A stretch of DNA of 64,000 nucleotides from Xiphydria camelus (Eukaryota > Arthropoda > Insecta > Hymenoptera > Xiphydriidae), in NCBI GenBank assembly GCA_963678675.1, contig OY783198.1:3601001-3665000 (forward strand), given 5' to 3'. Numbering within the stretch: the first letter of the stretch is position 1; the number at the start of each line of letters is the position of its first letter. Under the pieces are notes generated by a model. That model did not search any database. It was not told the origin of the DNA and was given only the letters and a program-made list of their open reading frames with translations. A program made the position numbers and the translations under genes. Positions 29,321-41,800 of this stretch are shown piece by piece.

Positions 29321-30079
29321 TTATCGAGGAAGTCCCTTCAAAAATGCGTGTAGCTTATATTTCGATTTTTCTGGCTCGTCCAACTTCTGATTCGAGATCG
29401 CGATGTCGTTCCTTATTTCCTTTATCAAGTCATCTGTAAGTCGTTAAAATTTCCATCGGTATTTTTCGCTCTATCTTTTTTATCGATCAAACGGAACGTT
29501 GAACGGAATTTCGGCTACTCACCCACTGAAGAGAAATTCTTCTCCGGTCGCACGTATTCCAGAATGACGATCCTCAGTTCCCTGCCGTAGAGATCTCCCA
29601 GAAACTCGTGGAGAATGTGCACTTCCTGAAGAGAAAAACAGAGAGAAAGAAAGTAAGAGCTCACTTTCTCGCGCGTCGCTGCGGGAAGAAAAAGTTAGCT
29701 TTTTTTTTCAATCGCGCGTTAAACCACAGACGCGTTGACGTTGATCGGCTCACCATCGATTTTTTTTCATTGTTGTAAAATGGATTCCATCCGATGTTCA
29801 TCACCATTTTGTAAACATCCTTTCTGTCCAGAGACGCCCAACCGTAGTAAACACCGGGTGCAATTTCCGGTGGCAAGTCTTCCACGACATCTTCCGGGAA
29901 ATTGGCTGCTCGAAGAAGATATAAATAAAAAGGTAATTAATTCTTCCGCACGTGCGATACAAAGTACGCGATACGTATTATCGCGACGTACCAGTCGGTA
30001 TTCCCAATTTACTCGACCCCCTGCCGAAACCCTTGACTATCGGACCGGCGGTAAAGTAAGGTAAGGCCGTACCGTTCAT
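29321..30079 (-). CDS. RFK: Riboflavin kinase
   Basis: Four exons on the minus strand: 29992-30079, 29754-29905, 29523-29625 and 29321-29433, giving 151 aa (human 155). The enzyme phosphorylates riboflavin with ATP to make FMN, the first step of flavin cofactor synthesis. Recognisable motifs are [15 protein letters not shown] followed after the splice by ANFP (the flavokinase PTAN motif that binds Mg-ATP), [18 protein letters not shown] and VRPEKNFSS. All correspond in order to the eukaryotic RFK beta-barrel. The first exon begins MNGTALPYF, aligned with the human start MRHLPYF, which supports the chosen ATG. All junctions have GT-AG ends and agree in phase. It converges on NAF1 with 366 bp between the stop codons. 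Confidence 0.94.
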
Positions 30080-31492
30080 GATACCACTGGCATAAGCTCT
30101 CTTGGACGATCGACTCTCGAATGTCCGAAGGAACTGTGACGCCTCTCTGACGGCAATAAAGTATCGGTTGGCTGGCAACTGACGAGATAAATCCTGTTGT
30201 AAGTTTTATCCATGTCTTGCGGGCGAATCGCTTTTCGGTGCACGATTCAATATTTGATTCCAATGATCATTACGTCGGTATCTTATTTATAGGATTTTCA
30301 AGGGATCTTGCAGCGGATTAGAACATTCCTCCATTACTTTTTCTTTTTCGAATATTACCGTACCACACATGCGAATGAATTTATCGCTCGAAGAATATTT
30401 GTCGCAATCTGACACGCGGCAATCTTTTATTGCTCGCGTGTCCGCTTAATATTTATCACTTACGTGGTTGTATACGTATGTGTTATACATACATACGTAT
30501 ACCTATAAGCATTCGGAAATGATGGATGAGAAATCGGCGTGCAACAATAATTGATCGTAAATCGTGAAAATTGAATAATGAAATTATGAAAAAGCAATGA
30601 TCGGTAATTTTTGGAATCTAGCTTGCCCAAGAAAGCGAATACCGTTGTACGAAGGATTACAAAATCGAATAGTCCCTATCAGGTGAATAACGAAGTAATA
30701 CTTCGATTATATATTCCAGCTGTCCTGTATTCCCATGTGTTTCGTAACATTATGGAGTTGTGTGAAAATAGTTTAATGGCGAATGCGTATGGTGCTCACG
30801 TACATACGTGTACATACATATATGTACGAATTACATACCTTGCATAGCATTCGTATATGATTTGCGAGGTACATTTAGAAGTTAGAATATCTGATTATTT
30901 CCATTACATCACATTTCTCTCTTGAAATCAATGGGACTACGAGAGGAGAAAGTATTCTATTTGAAATATTTTCAACTCGAGTCCATATACACATGTATAG
31001 GTCGAAGTGAATTAAAGAAAAAAAAGGAGAATCGGTCGTCGAACTGCCGACACTTGTGAATTGTAGGTTAGGATTAGGCGCACTTCGTGCACCCACACAC
31101 GTGCGAGTGTTATATACCTATACATATCTATTTGCTTATCACTCTTGAGAATTTGCTACAGAAATGATCGTGTACTCACTTTTCTTCCTTTTTTTTCGCA
31201 GAAGAAATAAATTACCCGAGTCCCCCAACTAGAATATCAATTGTACTTTATTGTACATGCTATGTGCAACTTATGAGAGTCACGTGTAAATATCAGTTGT
31301 AAAAAGTACCCTTTATCCAGGATTCGCAATATAGTGTATTGTAATAAAAAACACATCTACGTATACTTCTCTACACAGGAGGGAGGGGGATTATAAAACA
31401 CTGCTCAATGATTTCATCATTTTACTCGTTAAATTAAAAAATATTCACACTATAAATCAGACTGGAATGAAATGGACGGAAAAACTTTCAAC
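30080..31492. other. RFK upstream region and SDR 3' flank
   Basis: No coding exon is recognised. The 3' part probably contains the 3' UTR of the downstream minus-strand dehydrogenase. Several TACATACGTAT-like palindromic tracts occur near 30.48 and 30.80 kb. Confidence 0.45.
31247..31252 (-). terminator. AATAAA polyadenylation signal for the SDR gene
   Basis: AATAAA on the minus strand, about 240 nt beyond the SDR stop codon. Confidence 0.4.
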
Positions 31493-32427
31493 TTAACGAG
31501 GGCACATGGCGTGCCTGCCTCCGTCGACCGGTATTGTTGCACCCGTAATGAAGCTAGCGTCGTCGCTAGCCAAGAAGGCGATCGTCTTCGCGACTTCCAT
31601 AGCATCTCCCGGACGTCCGAGCGCGTGGGTGGTCTTACTGTGATCGAAGAACGCCTTGAGCCGCTCCTCGCTCATTCCGCTACTCGCATGGAGATTCGTA
31701 CGAACAACGCCAGGGTTGACGCAGTTTACTCGTACCTAAGAGAAATCAAAGAAATTATTGCTCGATCCGACAGGAAGAAATCTTACAATTCGGTAACTTT
31801 ACACACAACTGCGGACTCCTTACTTGTTTATCAGCCAGTTCCAACGCCACGCATCCCGTAAATTGATCGATGGCAGATTTGCTCATGCAATAAGCCAAGA
31901 CTCCTGGAAACGATCTTGTACCGGTGACGCTCGATACGTTCACTATATTGCCTTTGCTCTTTACGAGGTACGGCACGGCTAGCATCGTCAGGTGGTATAT
32001 CGATCTGACGTTTATGTTGAAAACCCTGAAAAAAATCAAGATTTTCGATTAAACTTCGCATCGACACACTCTCGATAACGAGGCCGTCAAAGAAAGTGGT
32101 CTTTACGTACCTATCGTACTGTTCCAAGCTTGTATTCTCGATAGATCCGTTCTCCAAGATACCGGCATTGTTGACGAGGACGTCTAACTTTCCATAGCGT
32201 TTAATCGTAGCCTCGACGATATTCTTAACGTCATTTTCGTCCGTCAGTTCCCCGGTTACCACGAACGGTTCGGAGTCTTTGCATCGCTGGGCGACGGACT
32301 GTAGATTCTGTAAATTGCGTCCCGTCAGGGATAGCGAAGCGCCGAGCTGGGAAAAGTGAATCGCGGTTGCCGCTCCGATACCCGAACTGGCGCCCGTTAT
32401 CAGTACCACTTTTCCAGTGAAAGACAT
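31493..32427 (-). CDS. Classical short-chain dehydrogenase/reductase
   Basis: Exons 32111-32427, 31824-32025 and 31493-31735 on the minus strand give 253 aa, the usual length for a classical SDR. Seen directly: the NAD(P)-binding motif TGASSGIG (residues 11-18), NNAG (about 86-89), the catalytic Ser in NVSSVTG, the Y-x-x-x-K pair in YCMSK, and a late NPGVVRT motif followed by GGRH. A Thr/Gly/Arg combination after beta-2 (SLTGRN) suggests NADP(H) preference, which is inference. The enzyme should be a soluble oxidoreductase of the FabG-like type common in insects, but its substrate cannot be read from sequence. Donors GTACGT and GTAAGG and pyrimidine-rich acceptors support the model. It lies upstream of RFK in the same orientation, as a separate transcription unit. 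Confidence 0.92.
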
Positions 32428-32916
32428 TTCGAGTTGGATTTCCTACGACGAAAGAACGAGATTTCTAACCGGGTACACGTGATAATTATAGGTAGAGCTA
32501 CGCTCCTGGTGAAAGAATACTTACGTAAACGTTCTCCGGTGTACGATGTGCTATCGCAGAGAAAATTTCCGAAGATTATCAAATTATTTTTACCGTGTCA
32601 CGCGACAGCTGTTTTCTATGTATGCACCACTTATCAAACCATTTCGATGGCAAATAATACCTACACATATACTGATCACATATTATACCTATATATGTTC
32701 ACGTAGGAAAGTACAACACGACTTCAAAGTGATCTACACAAGTTCACCGTTGACGGATGTCGGATCCGTGCGGTAAAGACTTCCGTTTGCAAATGATTTT
32801 CCAATTTGCAAAGTAATTATATCAATGATGCGTAACGTCGATCGTATTTTACGGATTTAATTGCAATCCGAAGTAATTTTTGAGACGGCAATAGCCATTT
32901 ATTACATATTGGCATA
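32428..32916. promoter_or_regulatory. Upstream region of the SDR gene
   Basis: The 5' flank of the minus-strand dehydrogenase. No clear core promoter element was found; the assignment rests on position. Confidence 0.3.
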
Positions 32917-33338
32917 CCGTATGTCCCAGGAGAATTCCAGCAAGTGCCAATACCTATGGCCGATGCCTTGAAATTTGACTTCTGCAGTGTTTGCCGACGG
33001 TCGAGTCTTTGATAGTTGGAATTGGCTACAGAATCGTAAATTTGTGAATAATGGTAAGTAATTTTTAGTACTTAAAATTTAAGTGTTACTACACAACGAG
33101 TAGGTTAGGAGATTTTCATGAAGTCTTTGACAGTCCGGTTTTTAAACTTTTGAGGAATTTCACCGAAGAATGATTATTTTTTTATCACTTCTGCAAATTA
33201 CCCACCATTTATTCACAAATTCACGATTACGAGATTAGGCGCTTCATCAAAGACTCGACCGTCGGCAAACACTGCCGAAGTCAAATTTCAAGGTATCGGC
33301 CATAGGTATGACTGATCGGTTTGCCCGCGGACATACGG
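32917..33338. mobile_element. TA-flanked MITE with long inverted arms
   Basis: A 422-bp element starting CCGTATGTCC and ending GGACATACGG, flanked by TA at 32915-32916 and 33339-33340. Each arm is over 120 bp and contains CCTATGGCCGAT, TTGAAATTTGACTTC and GTTTGCCGACGGTCGAGTC or their complements, with scattered mismatches and small indels. TA flanks point to Tc1/mariner mobilisation. No transposase frame is present. Confidence 0.85.
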
Positions 33339-33340
33339 TA

Positions 33341-34224
33341 TTATCGCGGATGACAAGTGCAGTTGCTTCGCGCCATTCGCAGTTTCAAATCCGTCGTCAG
33401 TTTATCCGTGTTATTTCCGCATATATTGCTCGACTTTTGCGGCATTTATCATTCGCGCAATGAATTAATTATAGATTTTTAAAAATTTTGGAGAGGTCCT
33501 ATGTTACGTGGTTCGTTATTAATGAATCATCGAGTTGGATTATGTCGAAAAAGTAGTTACCTTGACAACAGTGGTAACTGACGGTTAGTTTCAGTTTTAC
33601 GAATCCATCGGCTCGGTGTGTCGAACGTTCACTCGCAATTCGCTTGCTGAATTCTATCGCGAAATTACAAAGACGCGTTCGAAAAGTACAGGAATCCGGT
33701 TGTGCCGATCTATTGCCTTCGGAAAATGTTGTGACGTGTCAAGTGTGAGTGATATAAGTGCGAGCGATAAAAGTGCGAGAAGAGCCCTCCCTTCCCTCCG
33801 GCCCTTTCCGCCGTTGGCAATGGTTCCGAGATTGCTGCGCGTTCGACACAAATTCGAAGAGAGGGTGAGTTTGCTCCAAATTTTTATCTGGGAAGAGGGA
33901 GAAACTAGTACGCGACGCTTTTGTAATAAATACTCGACGTTTATACATCGGAGATGCGCGTATGATATTGCGAAACGCGAATGAAAAATTCGATGGCCAT
34001 TTTGAAAGAGATACGGAACACGAAGAATTTCCTATCCCGATGACTGGCAAGAGCCACATGATTCGTTGTCGATATTCATTTTATCGTATCGTTGGAATAG
34101 AATTGGCTACGCGTGTTCATTTTTCTGGGAAAGGCAGACTGCTATCGTAGACGATAATAATATAATTCCTATGTATACAAATGTATCGGACACAAGGGTA
34201 ATAATTCTCAGTTCAGGGATGCTC
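33341..34224. other. Spacer beyond the TTC27 3' end
   Basis: No recognised gene. The stretch next to 34224 probably includes the TTC27 3' UTR. A plus-strand 122-codon frame at 33616-33984 has no recognisable domain. Confidence 0.4.
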
Positions 34225-37200
34225 TCAGTTTTGAACATTTATTTTATCCAATTCATCCGCGACCGTTCGCAAGAGCTCCTCTACTTTCTCGATGTCTTCC
34301 TCGATTTCCTTCGAATCGCTCCACCGCTGATCCTTTGCTTTCTTTACGACTCCCCGAAGCGACAACTTGGCGCTTCCCAACATCGCGCGCTTCTGTACGT
34401 CCGTGGAATTGCTGGTGCAATTCAAGTAAGCAGTCGCTAGGCTTGAGCATAATTTGAGAACATCTCGCGTTGTCTCGGCCGTTTGAAACCACCGCGGATT
34501 CGCCACAGCGCATCGGTGAGCGCGTTGCAAGTATTGCGCGGTCTTCTGGTCGTCCAAGTCGGTCTTTCTGATCGCGCTGACTTCCGCGTACATTCGCCAG
34601 ATATCGGAGTTGTTCGGTACAATGGAAGTCAAGTGACCGAAGAGCTCCGAAACCTTCTGGACGAGTCGCTGTGAGGGATTCCCATCGGCATCCTCTATAT
34701 TAGCCACTATCGCCTTTGTCAATACGTCGAGAACTTGAACGTCCACGTGCGCGCCCTTGAGCTCGAGAATGCGATGATAGCAGCGGATTACCTGTAAAGC
34801 GCGAATAAATGTACTACTTTCGACAACGCGGAATTACGAACCCGTACGCGAGGTAGAATCGGAGGCACTTACGTCCGAGAAGTGACCCAAGTCAACGCTG
34901 ACGATCATAAGATTGTCCCAGACTTCCCAACGATCGTAATTACACTTGACCGCATCCTCCAGCGAACGTCGAGCTCTAGACTTATCACCCAGCTTCACGT
35001 AAGCTTGCGCCAGATTATTCCACGCCTCGAAATTCTGGAGAAATTTATTCCGATTTGTATAGAGAGTACAACTATTATGCATATCTACGCACGGAAAGCC
35101 GAATCGAGAAGGGGGGAAATTTCGCGTTTCTACCATTTGATCCAAAGCGCAGTAACGTCTGTACGCCAAAGCCGCCAACTTCCAGTCGCCGATCTGCAGC
35201 GCGGCGAAGCCGAGCCGGATCCATACGCTTTCTTGAATGTTATTCAACTCCGCGGATAGTTTCAAGTGCGGCACTGCTTCCACGTACTGCGGGAGGATGA
35301 CGATTAAAAGAGTAACACGCCACCTTTTGTCACATGGCGATTAACGATTTGGGCTTTAGACAAAACCTTTGTGAAATTAGATATCGAAAGCCACTTTGGT
35401 AGGACGGAGAAGAGCTTACGTTTTTCTTTGCGTAGTAGTAGAAGCCCCAGTGTCGTTGCGCGCGACTACTAGTCTCGCCGGACAATTTCCATGCGGTCTC
35501 GTAGCAATCCATCTCCTGCGTCGCGTCTCCCAGGAGGCACCATAATTTGACCGTCGGTTTCTTCGAGATCTCTCGGCGTATGACCTCCGCGGCCTAGGAA
35601 ATTATTACCGATCGTTCGCATTACCATCGACAAAGTACGCGCGAGGCGTAACGAGGAATGCCGCGAACCTTGTGTCTCAGATCCAGGAGGGTGTAGCACA
35701 CGATGACGTCTTCCCAGAGCTGAAGATTTAGGTAGATTTCTAGCGCTCCTTTGACCATGCCGAGGTTGAGCATGAGGTTAGCCAGTTCTCGCTTAAAGTC
35801 CCAGGCGGGTCTCAGACCGCTGGCAAAGAACAGATCCAATTTATTCGGCACTGGTACTTTGACGTCATTGAGTTGCTCTATCAAATATTCCATTTGTAAC
35901 ATAGATCTCTCTATCGTTCTTTTGTGATTCGCTTCCAGTAGACATCGTTGATACAAGCAGGACATTTTGAGTGACCAATTCTTCGTACCTTCCAGCACTT
36001 CCTGGAATAAACGTTATTCCCATGTGTGCACGTTACTAATAATCTTGAATTCGAGATAAGAGTCTCGGGGTTTGAGAGATCCGTCGCTTACCGTCAAGTA
36101 GGGCACGAGTTCTTCATCCGCGAGCTTATCCTTTGGCTGCGATATTTGCAACGTGAAGCTGTTGAGTGAAAGGAAAAAGTGAGCTTATCAGAGTGGATGC
36201 TTCTATCGCGCATCGAAATTAAATCGGGACTAAATCAGTTCTCATCGTTCGTTCGCGATTTGATTTAATCCAGGTTCAATTTCAATCCGTGACTTCATTT
36301 TCCATCATTAGACCGTTCGTTCGAATTACACAGATTCGTGCAAATCTCTCTTACAATTTTGCCAAAACGACAGCCTCTTCCACCGCGCCTAACTCGACTT
36401 TCACGCCCGGCTCGGAAAATTCGATCCGCTCCAATCTCAAGTCGTCGTTCAAATCGAGAGCCTTGGGAAGATCTTCGCAGCTTCTAGACGGGAACGGTTC
36501 TTTGCCCAATCGAACGCTTAGACGTAACTGCGCTTTCTCGTCGGCCTGATACTTTGTACGCTTTCCCATTGCGCCCGTTGGTTCTAAATCCAGCATGGCA
36601 GTAGTACGTGCAATTTCTAAATGCTTTTCCACATTCGCCACCCTTCTGTAGCACAGATAAAATTGCGTCGCTTCCAAATTGAATATAGTCGCGAGAAGGG
36701 GATCGCGCAGGAAGTCGAACTCCTGGATTTTTAGAATCAATTCTTCCGATTCCTCGAACAAGGTCGCCGACGATTCTTCAAGGACGATTTGATGCAGTAA
36801 ATTAGCTCTCAGTAACCACCAATTAGCACTGTCGAACGTCTCTTGCAGTTCCTTGTTCGACAATATCGCTTTGGCGAAGTAGAGAAGCTCTGGTCTCGAT
36901 AAATTCGCGTTACATTCATCGTCCATCGACAGTTTCTGTAGAGCTTGCTCTCTCATTATCGACAACCAGTCGACCTCTTCTCTAATCTCCGGATTGATCC
37001 AGTTGCATCGTACGAAACGAAGCAAGGAAGCTACGCCCGTGCAGAGCCATTCTAAATGAGAATACGCACCGACTGCTGCCTTTATAGAATCGGAAACATT
37101 CGTTTCCAAATTTTCATCATTTGGGAGCCTTTCCACGTCCAATAAACAGAATTCGTCGCTCGTTATCATATCGTATTCCGCATTTAGAAGTTCTCCCACG

Positions 37201-37431
37201 ATCTCCGGTACGACCGTGCCTGAAAAATTGAAAATCAAATCCTTCGTCGTTGCTAAAAGCGGGACGCGATCTCGAGCACGTGGGGGGCGGGTACCAACCT
37301 TCCTCTGTCGCGACATTTTTTAAAAGCCACAATTCTACTTTCTTTAAATCCACGTCCGTTGGACTACCCATTTTAACGCGCGAATCTTTACTTTCGTCCT
37401 CTGGAAAGACAACCGTCGTTTCACCCGACAT
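34225..37431 (-). CDS. TTC27: Tetratricopeptide repeat protein 27
   Basis: Eight exons on the minus strand: 37299-37431, 36355-37219, 36092-36158, 35669-36001, 35420-35593, 35134-35286, 34873-35034, 34225-34791. They total 818 codons (817 aa; human about 843). All phases agree. The long second exon holds the helical N-terminal half. The C-terminal half has TPR-like repeats, seen as A-W-x-x-L-A-Q-A-Y and Y-R-R-Y-C-A-L patterns in exons 5-8, including NFEAWNNLAQAYVKLGDKSR. Diagnostic matches to TTC27 are ALDLNDD, CYTLLDLRHK then AAEVIRREI, and the NFEAWNNL block. TPR solenoids bind protein partners. TTC27 and its yeast relative Emw1 are conserved but the exact activity is not settled. The first donor (GAAG|GTTGGT) is weak, so that junction is the least sure. 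Confidence 0.92.
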
Positions 37432-37637
37432 CGAAACGACGCGACAGGTGCGTTTTTAGAACATAACCCTGTCCCGTTCGATCAGCTGATCGCTAGACTG
37501 TCAACGGTGCCCGCGCTCAAGATCGCGGTGAGTGCAACAGCTGATTGCGAGCAAACGTCTTATATCTATAGGTATATGCATAGATAGGCGCATATACTTA
37601 TAACTCGTACGATAGCTTGGCGCAAAATAATTAGATC

Positions 37638-37916
37638 ATGGAACACTCCAAAATGTTTACCTTGCCACGAAAAAACGCAATATCGGAAATTTTGTTTGCG
37701 CATTGCCGGCTAATAGCGGATAGTATCGAAATGGGGTGTCGGGATTTAAATTTAAATTTCCACCGCAATGGAGAAATGAGGGAAATATCAGAACTTCGTC
37801 AAATAGGTAATGTTTATAAACGCGCAATAGAAAATGTACGTTTTTATTATCAAATAAAAATAGATTGCGGGATACACGATGTACCGAGAAAGAATCTGCA
37901 CGATACATGCTTATAA
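37638..37916 (+). CDS. Hypothetical 92-aa open frame
   Basis: The frame opens with ATGG 206 bp upstream of and divergent from TTC27. The composition looks protein-like (balanced charged and hydrophobic residues) but no domain, signal peptide or family is recognisable. It could be a lineage-specific small protein, the first exon of an unseen gene or chance. Confidence 0.15.
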   Translation: MEHSKMFTLPRKNAISEILFAHCRLIADSIEMGCRDLNLNFHRNGEMREISELRQIGNVYKRAIENVRFYYQIKIDCGIHDVPRKNLHDTCL

Positions 37917-38881
37917 ACTACGAAATTAAATAATAATAATAATTTATTCATAATTATTAAATAAGTGCCTATCGGATAATTCTCGTCGAAGTCACGGAAA
38001 GGCCTCCACCGAAAATACAGACTGGTTTTTAAATTGTACGCATATTACAAATTTTGAGGAAACTTGTGACAATTGGTACTCGCGTCCTCTCTATACGTAT
38101 ACCTATGTACGTATTATAGGTGTATCGTTGTTGGATGCGTCGATGATATATTTCCGTCTCCTCTCTTGTACGTAGAGAGATTTGATATCGATCTCTCACG
38201 TAAATACCAATTATACCGCGAATAACGATAGCATGCAACTTTTAAGATCGAGATCGCTCAGCGCGCATCGTAATTACCTGTGCATCAAATTCGCGAGACT
38301 TTCTTACGTATACCTATAAGAATAAAAATACAAGTATTATAGCAAAAAAAAAAAATAGGATTCGCCGTTACAAAACTCGGCACAAGTTTTGATACGATTG
38401 CACATAATTTTTGATTAGTATCATTAATGTCTCAATACACCAACGCGTGTATACAACACTTATTTATCAAGTACACGTGCGGCGGTACGCGCGAAAAAAA
38501 AATTTGTCGGGTCTTACTCTGCTCCACTGAACGCGCTTCGTTCGCGTAGAGTGCGGTGTCTTCTTCTTTTTTCTTTATTTTCAATTACCAATTTAATACT
38601 GAAAATGCTCGAAGCAAAGGTAGAAAAGGGGAGGAGCTCTTTCCCACCTTTCGGAGGGCTCGCGTAAAAATTCTACTGTTCGCGACGATCACGTTACGCG
38701 CGTACGTGCGACTAGTAGAAGAATGTCTCCGCTCTTACGTAACGGCCGTTACCAGCAACGGTTTCCGTTCCGCGATGTACGCGCGCGAGCGTATACGCAA
38801 CGTTCTTCAACGCTCAAAGAAGGACCTTCTATATTATTAGCTGCACGCGTGGCGTCGCTCCCCCTCGGACGGAAGAGAGGC
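37917..38881. other. Spacer before the coiled-coil gene
   Basis: No gene is recognised. It includes the probable 3' UTR of the minus-strand coiled-coil gene, with AATAAA on the minus strand at 38574-38579. Confidence 0.4.
38574..38579 (-). terminator. AATAAA polyadenylation signal for the coiled-coil gene
   Basis: A minus-strand hexamer about 300 nt past the stop codon at 38882. Confidence 0.45.
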
Positions 38882-41800
38882 TCAAAAGCTGTTGTCATTC
38901 TCGTTGCCATTTTCGTTGGCTTCCTTCTTCGCGGCTATAAGATTCTCCCATTGAGCGATCAGGGTGCTTCTGCGCCTCGGGTTCGGCTGCGGATACAGAT
39001 GCGTCGCGTTAAACAACCGAGAGTGGACGTGAGAGAAAAAAACTGGAACTCGAAAACAAACAAAAAATTGGCTTACCTTGCGTTTCACTTTGGATTCTCT
39101 TTCCACCTCGTCCTCGTTCAGTGTGTTGGACGAGGTGCCACTGCGCAAAGAGCTGGCTCCGTCGTATATGTCGGAGTCGTTGTCATTGCCGATGTCCACT
39201 AAATTCGGCTGCGATTTTGCCAGCATTTGAGATCTCATCAACCTGAAGAACAACGTGGACACGGGGCGCCGCTCTTTAACATTTGGCCAAAAATCGAAAT
39301 GTCGGAAATCGAGATCGGAAGTAAACATCGCCCACGGCGCTCTCTCACCTCAGTTCGTTCTCCCTCTCCTTCATCTCGTTCAGCTCCTTCTGAATCTTCT
39401 GCTCCACCGGGACGTAGCCCTTCCTCACCGGCGGTTTACGGGGCTCGTCGTCGGGCTCGATATCCAGGTGGCGCAGATTTCTGCCGAAGCTCTCGATGCT
39501 CAGCGGATTGAGGACGATGTTCGGCGTCGGCGGCGGCGTCGGGAAGTCGCTGGCCACGGGCCTCGGCTTGTAGATCTTTCCTCGAGTCGCGAGGAACCTG
39601 TGCATCAGACCCTTCTGGCTCGGGTTCGTGGCGAAACGCACCGGCGTCGGCGTCGCGTGGGTGGATATCACGCCGTTGGTCATCTTCGGCGCCAAGGGCC
39701 TGACTTGCGGCGTCAGCGCGTCCGTTTCTAGAATCTGGGGCGTGGAGGTGGTTCTCTTCAGCTTCCCCGAGGCCAGGGCCTGTGGCATGCGACGCACCTG
39801 CGGAGAAACGTTTGATCTCCCGTTTATACTGACGATTTTCGCTCGGATTTCTCACGAATCGCGCACAGGAATGCTTCTCCTTTCCGGAGTCTAAAATAAA
39901 AATTCATCCATTTTCTCGTGTCGGCTCGTGCGTGGAAGTTTGTTGCGTATAAACGCACGTTCCTGTACGAGTGTATCGTCACGAAATTCCGGAACGAATA
40001 CGTACGCGTTCGTTAGCTCTATCACGGCCGGCTTCTTTGTATTCGCGCCGCGTAAGTTTCATGTGTAGGTATCGCGAATGTGCGTGTGTGTGCGCGCGCG
40101 TGCTCGCGGAATTATCAGTTCGCTTCTCCTTACCCGCGTTATCTCGACGATATTACGATGATAAAATTAAAGATACCGATATGATGCGATATTAGAGAGC
40201 AGCGCGATCGGGAGAAACGGAGGTAGATTCGATTGTATTTATATTCGTGCTCAATTATGTGTAGGTAATATGCAGTATACACAGCGTGTTCGTGCCCAGG
40301 CTCCGAGAATGGGTGGAGCCTTTTTCGAGTTTGCCGCATACGCGAACCGATAGTGATCTATGCAGCTTGATCTTTAATTAACAGATGGCCGCAGTGGCAA
40401 TAGGGAAGACTAACCGAGCCGCTAATTGATCTGTGTATGCGTCAAATTTGAGATAGATTCCACGCAATCTCGGAGTCTGGGCGTGAACACCCTGCATATA
40501 CGAGGAAATATTCACGATAAGACGAATGTAGGGTACACAGCGCTCCGCGCGCGCGCGCGTGACGATTTATAGGTCTTATACCCTTCGTCCTTCGAGGATA
40601 TTAGGCACGACCACCCTATCCGATGTATTTTTTGACGCTGATTCCGAAAATCGCTATTGATGAAATCTCAAAGGAAGGCCGAGATATCGATGATTTTTCG
40701 TGCCTTAACATTTTTTCAATTTTTCGCGAAAATCGAAATCTCTTGAATCGAGCTCTCGACCATCCTATCTTATGTATGTTTTCGCGCTGATTCCGAAAAT
40801 CGCCGATATATTTAGCCAATCTCAAAGGAACACCGAGATATCGACGATTTTCTGGGAGAAAAAATTTTTGTTTTTACACAAAATCGCTGATAACTTATAT
40901 TTCCTTTGCGATATCGACCTAATGGCCATGATTTTCGTAATCAGCGCGAAAAAATACATAAGATAGGATGGTCGAGAGCTCGATTCAAGAGATTTCGATT
41001 TTCGCGAAAAAGTTAAGGCATATACCTTAAAATTTTGCTAAAAATGCAAATCTCTGGAATCGATCACTGATCCACCCTATTCCATGTATTTTTTCACGCT
41101 GATTACGAAAATCATGGTCATTAGGTCGATATCGCAAAGGAAATATAAGTTATCAGCGATTTTGTATAGAAAAAAATTATTTTTTCACCAAAAATCGTCG
41201 ATATCTCGGCCTTCTTTTGAGATTTCATCAATATAATAGCGATTTTCGGAATCAGCGTCAAAAAATACATCGGATAGAGTGGTCGAGACTTCGATTCCGA
41301 AGATTAAAATTTTTTCGAAAAACTTGCCGCCATTTTGCTTAAAATGCAAATCTCTGGAATCGATCACTGATCCAACCTATTCCGTGTATTTTTTCACGCT
41401 GATTACGAAAGTCATGGTCATTAGGTCGATATCGTAAAGGAAATATAAGTTATCAGAAAGAGCAATTTTGTGTAGAAAAAAATTATTTTGTTTGTAAAAA
41501 AAAATATATTATTAAATAGGAGGATCCATATTTCCCTAAGCAGTTCGATCATAGTTTCCAAGATTTTGGTTAAATTCGCTAAATTAGTTTTCTCAGTGCG
41601 TATACCTTAGAATCAACGGTTTCGTGGGATATCGTCTTGATGCTGCCGACGTTTCGCAACTCGTGCTCCCTCTCGGTGACCTCCTCGATCTCCCTCTGTA
41701 TTCGATCCGTCGCCTTCTTCAGCTGCTCGATCCTACGCTCGGCCTGCAAGCAAGCGACAACCGTAGCACACCTCCGTTAACGCGAGATCGAATGCTCTCC

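Noticed and set aside
31831..32110. Extension of SDR exon 1 beyond 32110
   Set aside because: The continued frame loses the SDR fold; the GTACGT donor and the 32025 acceptor restore it.
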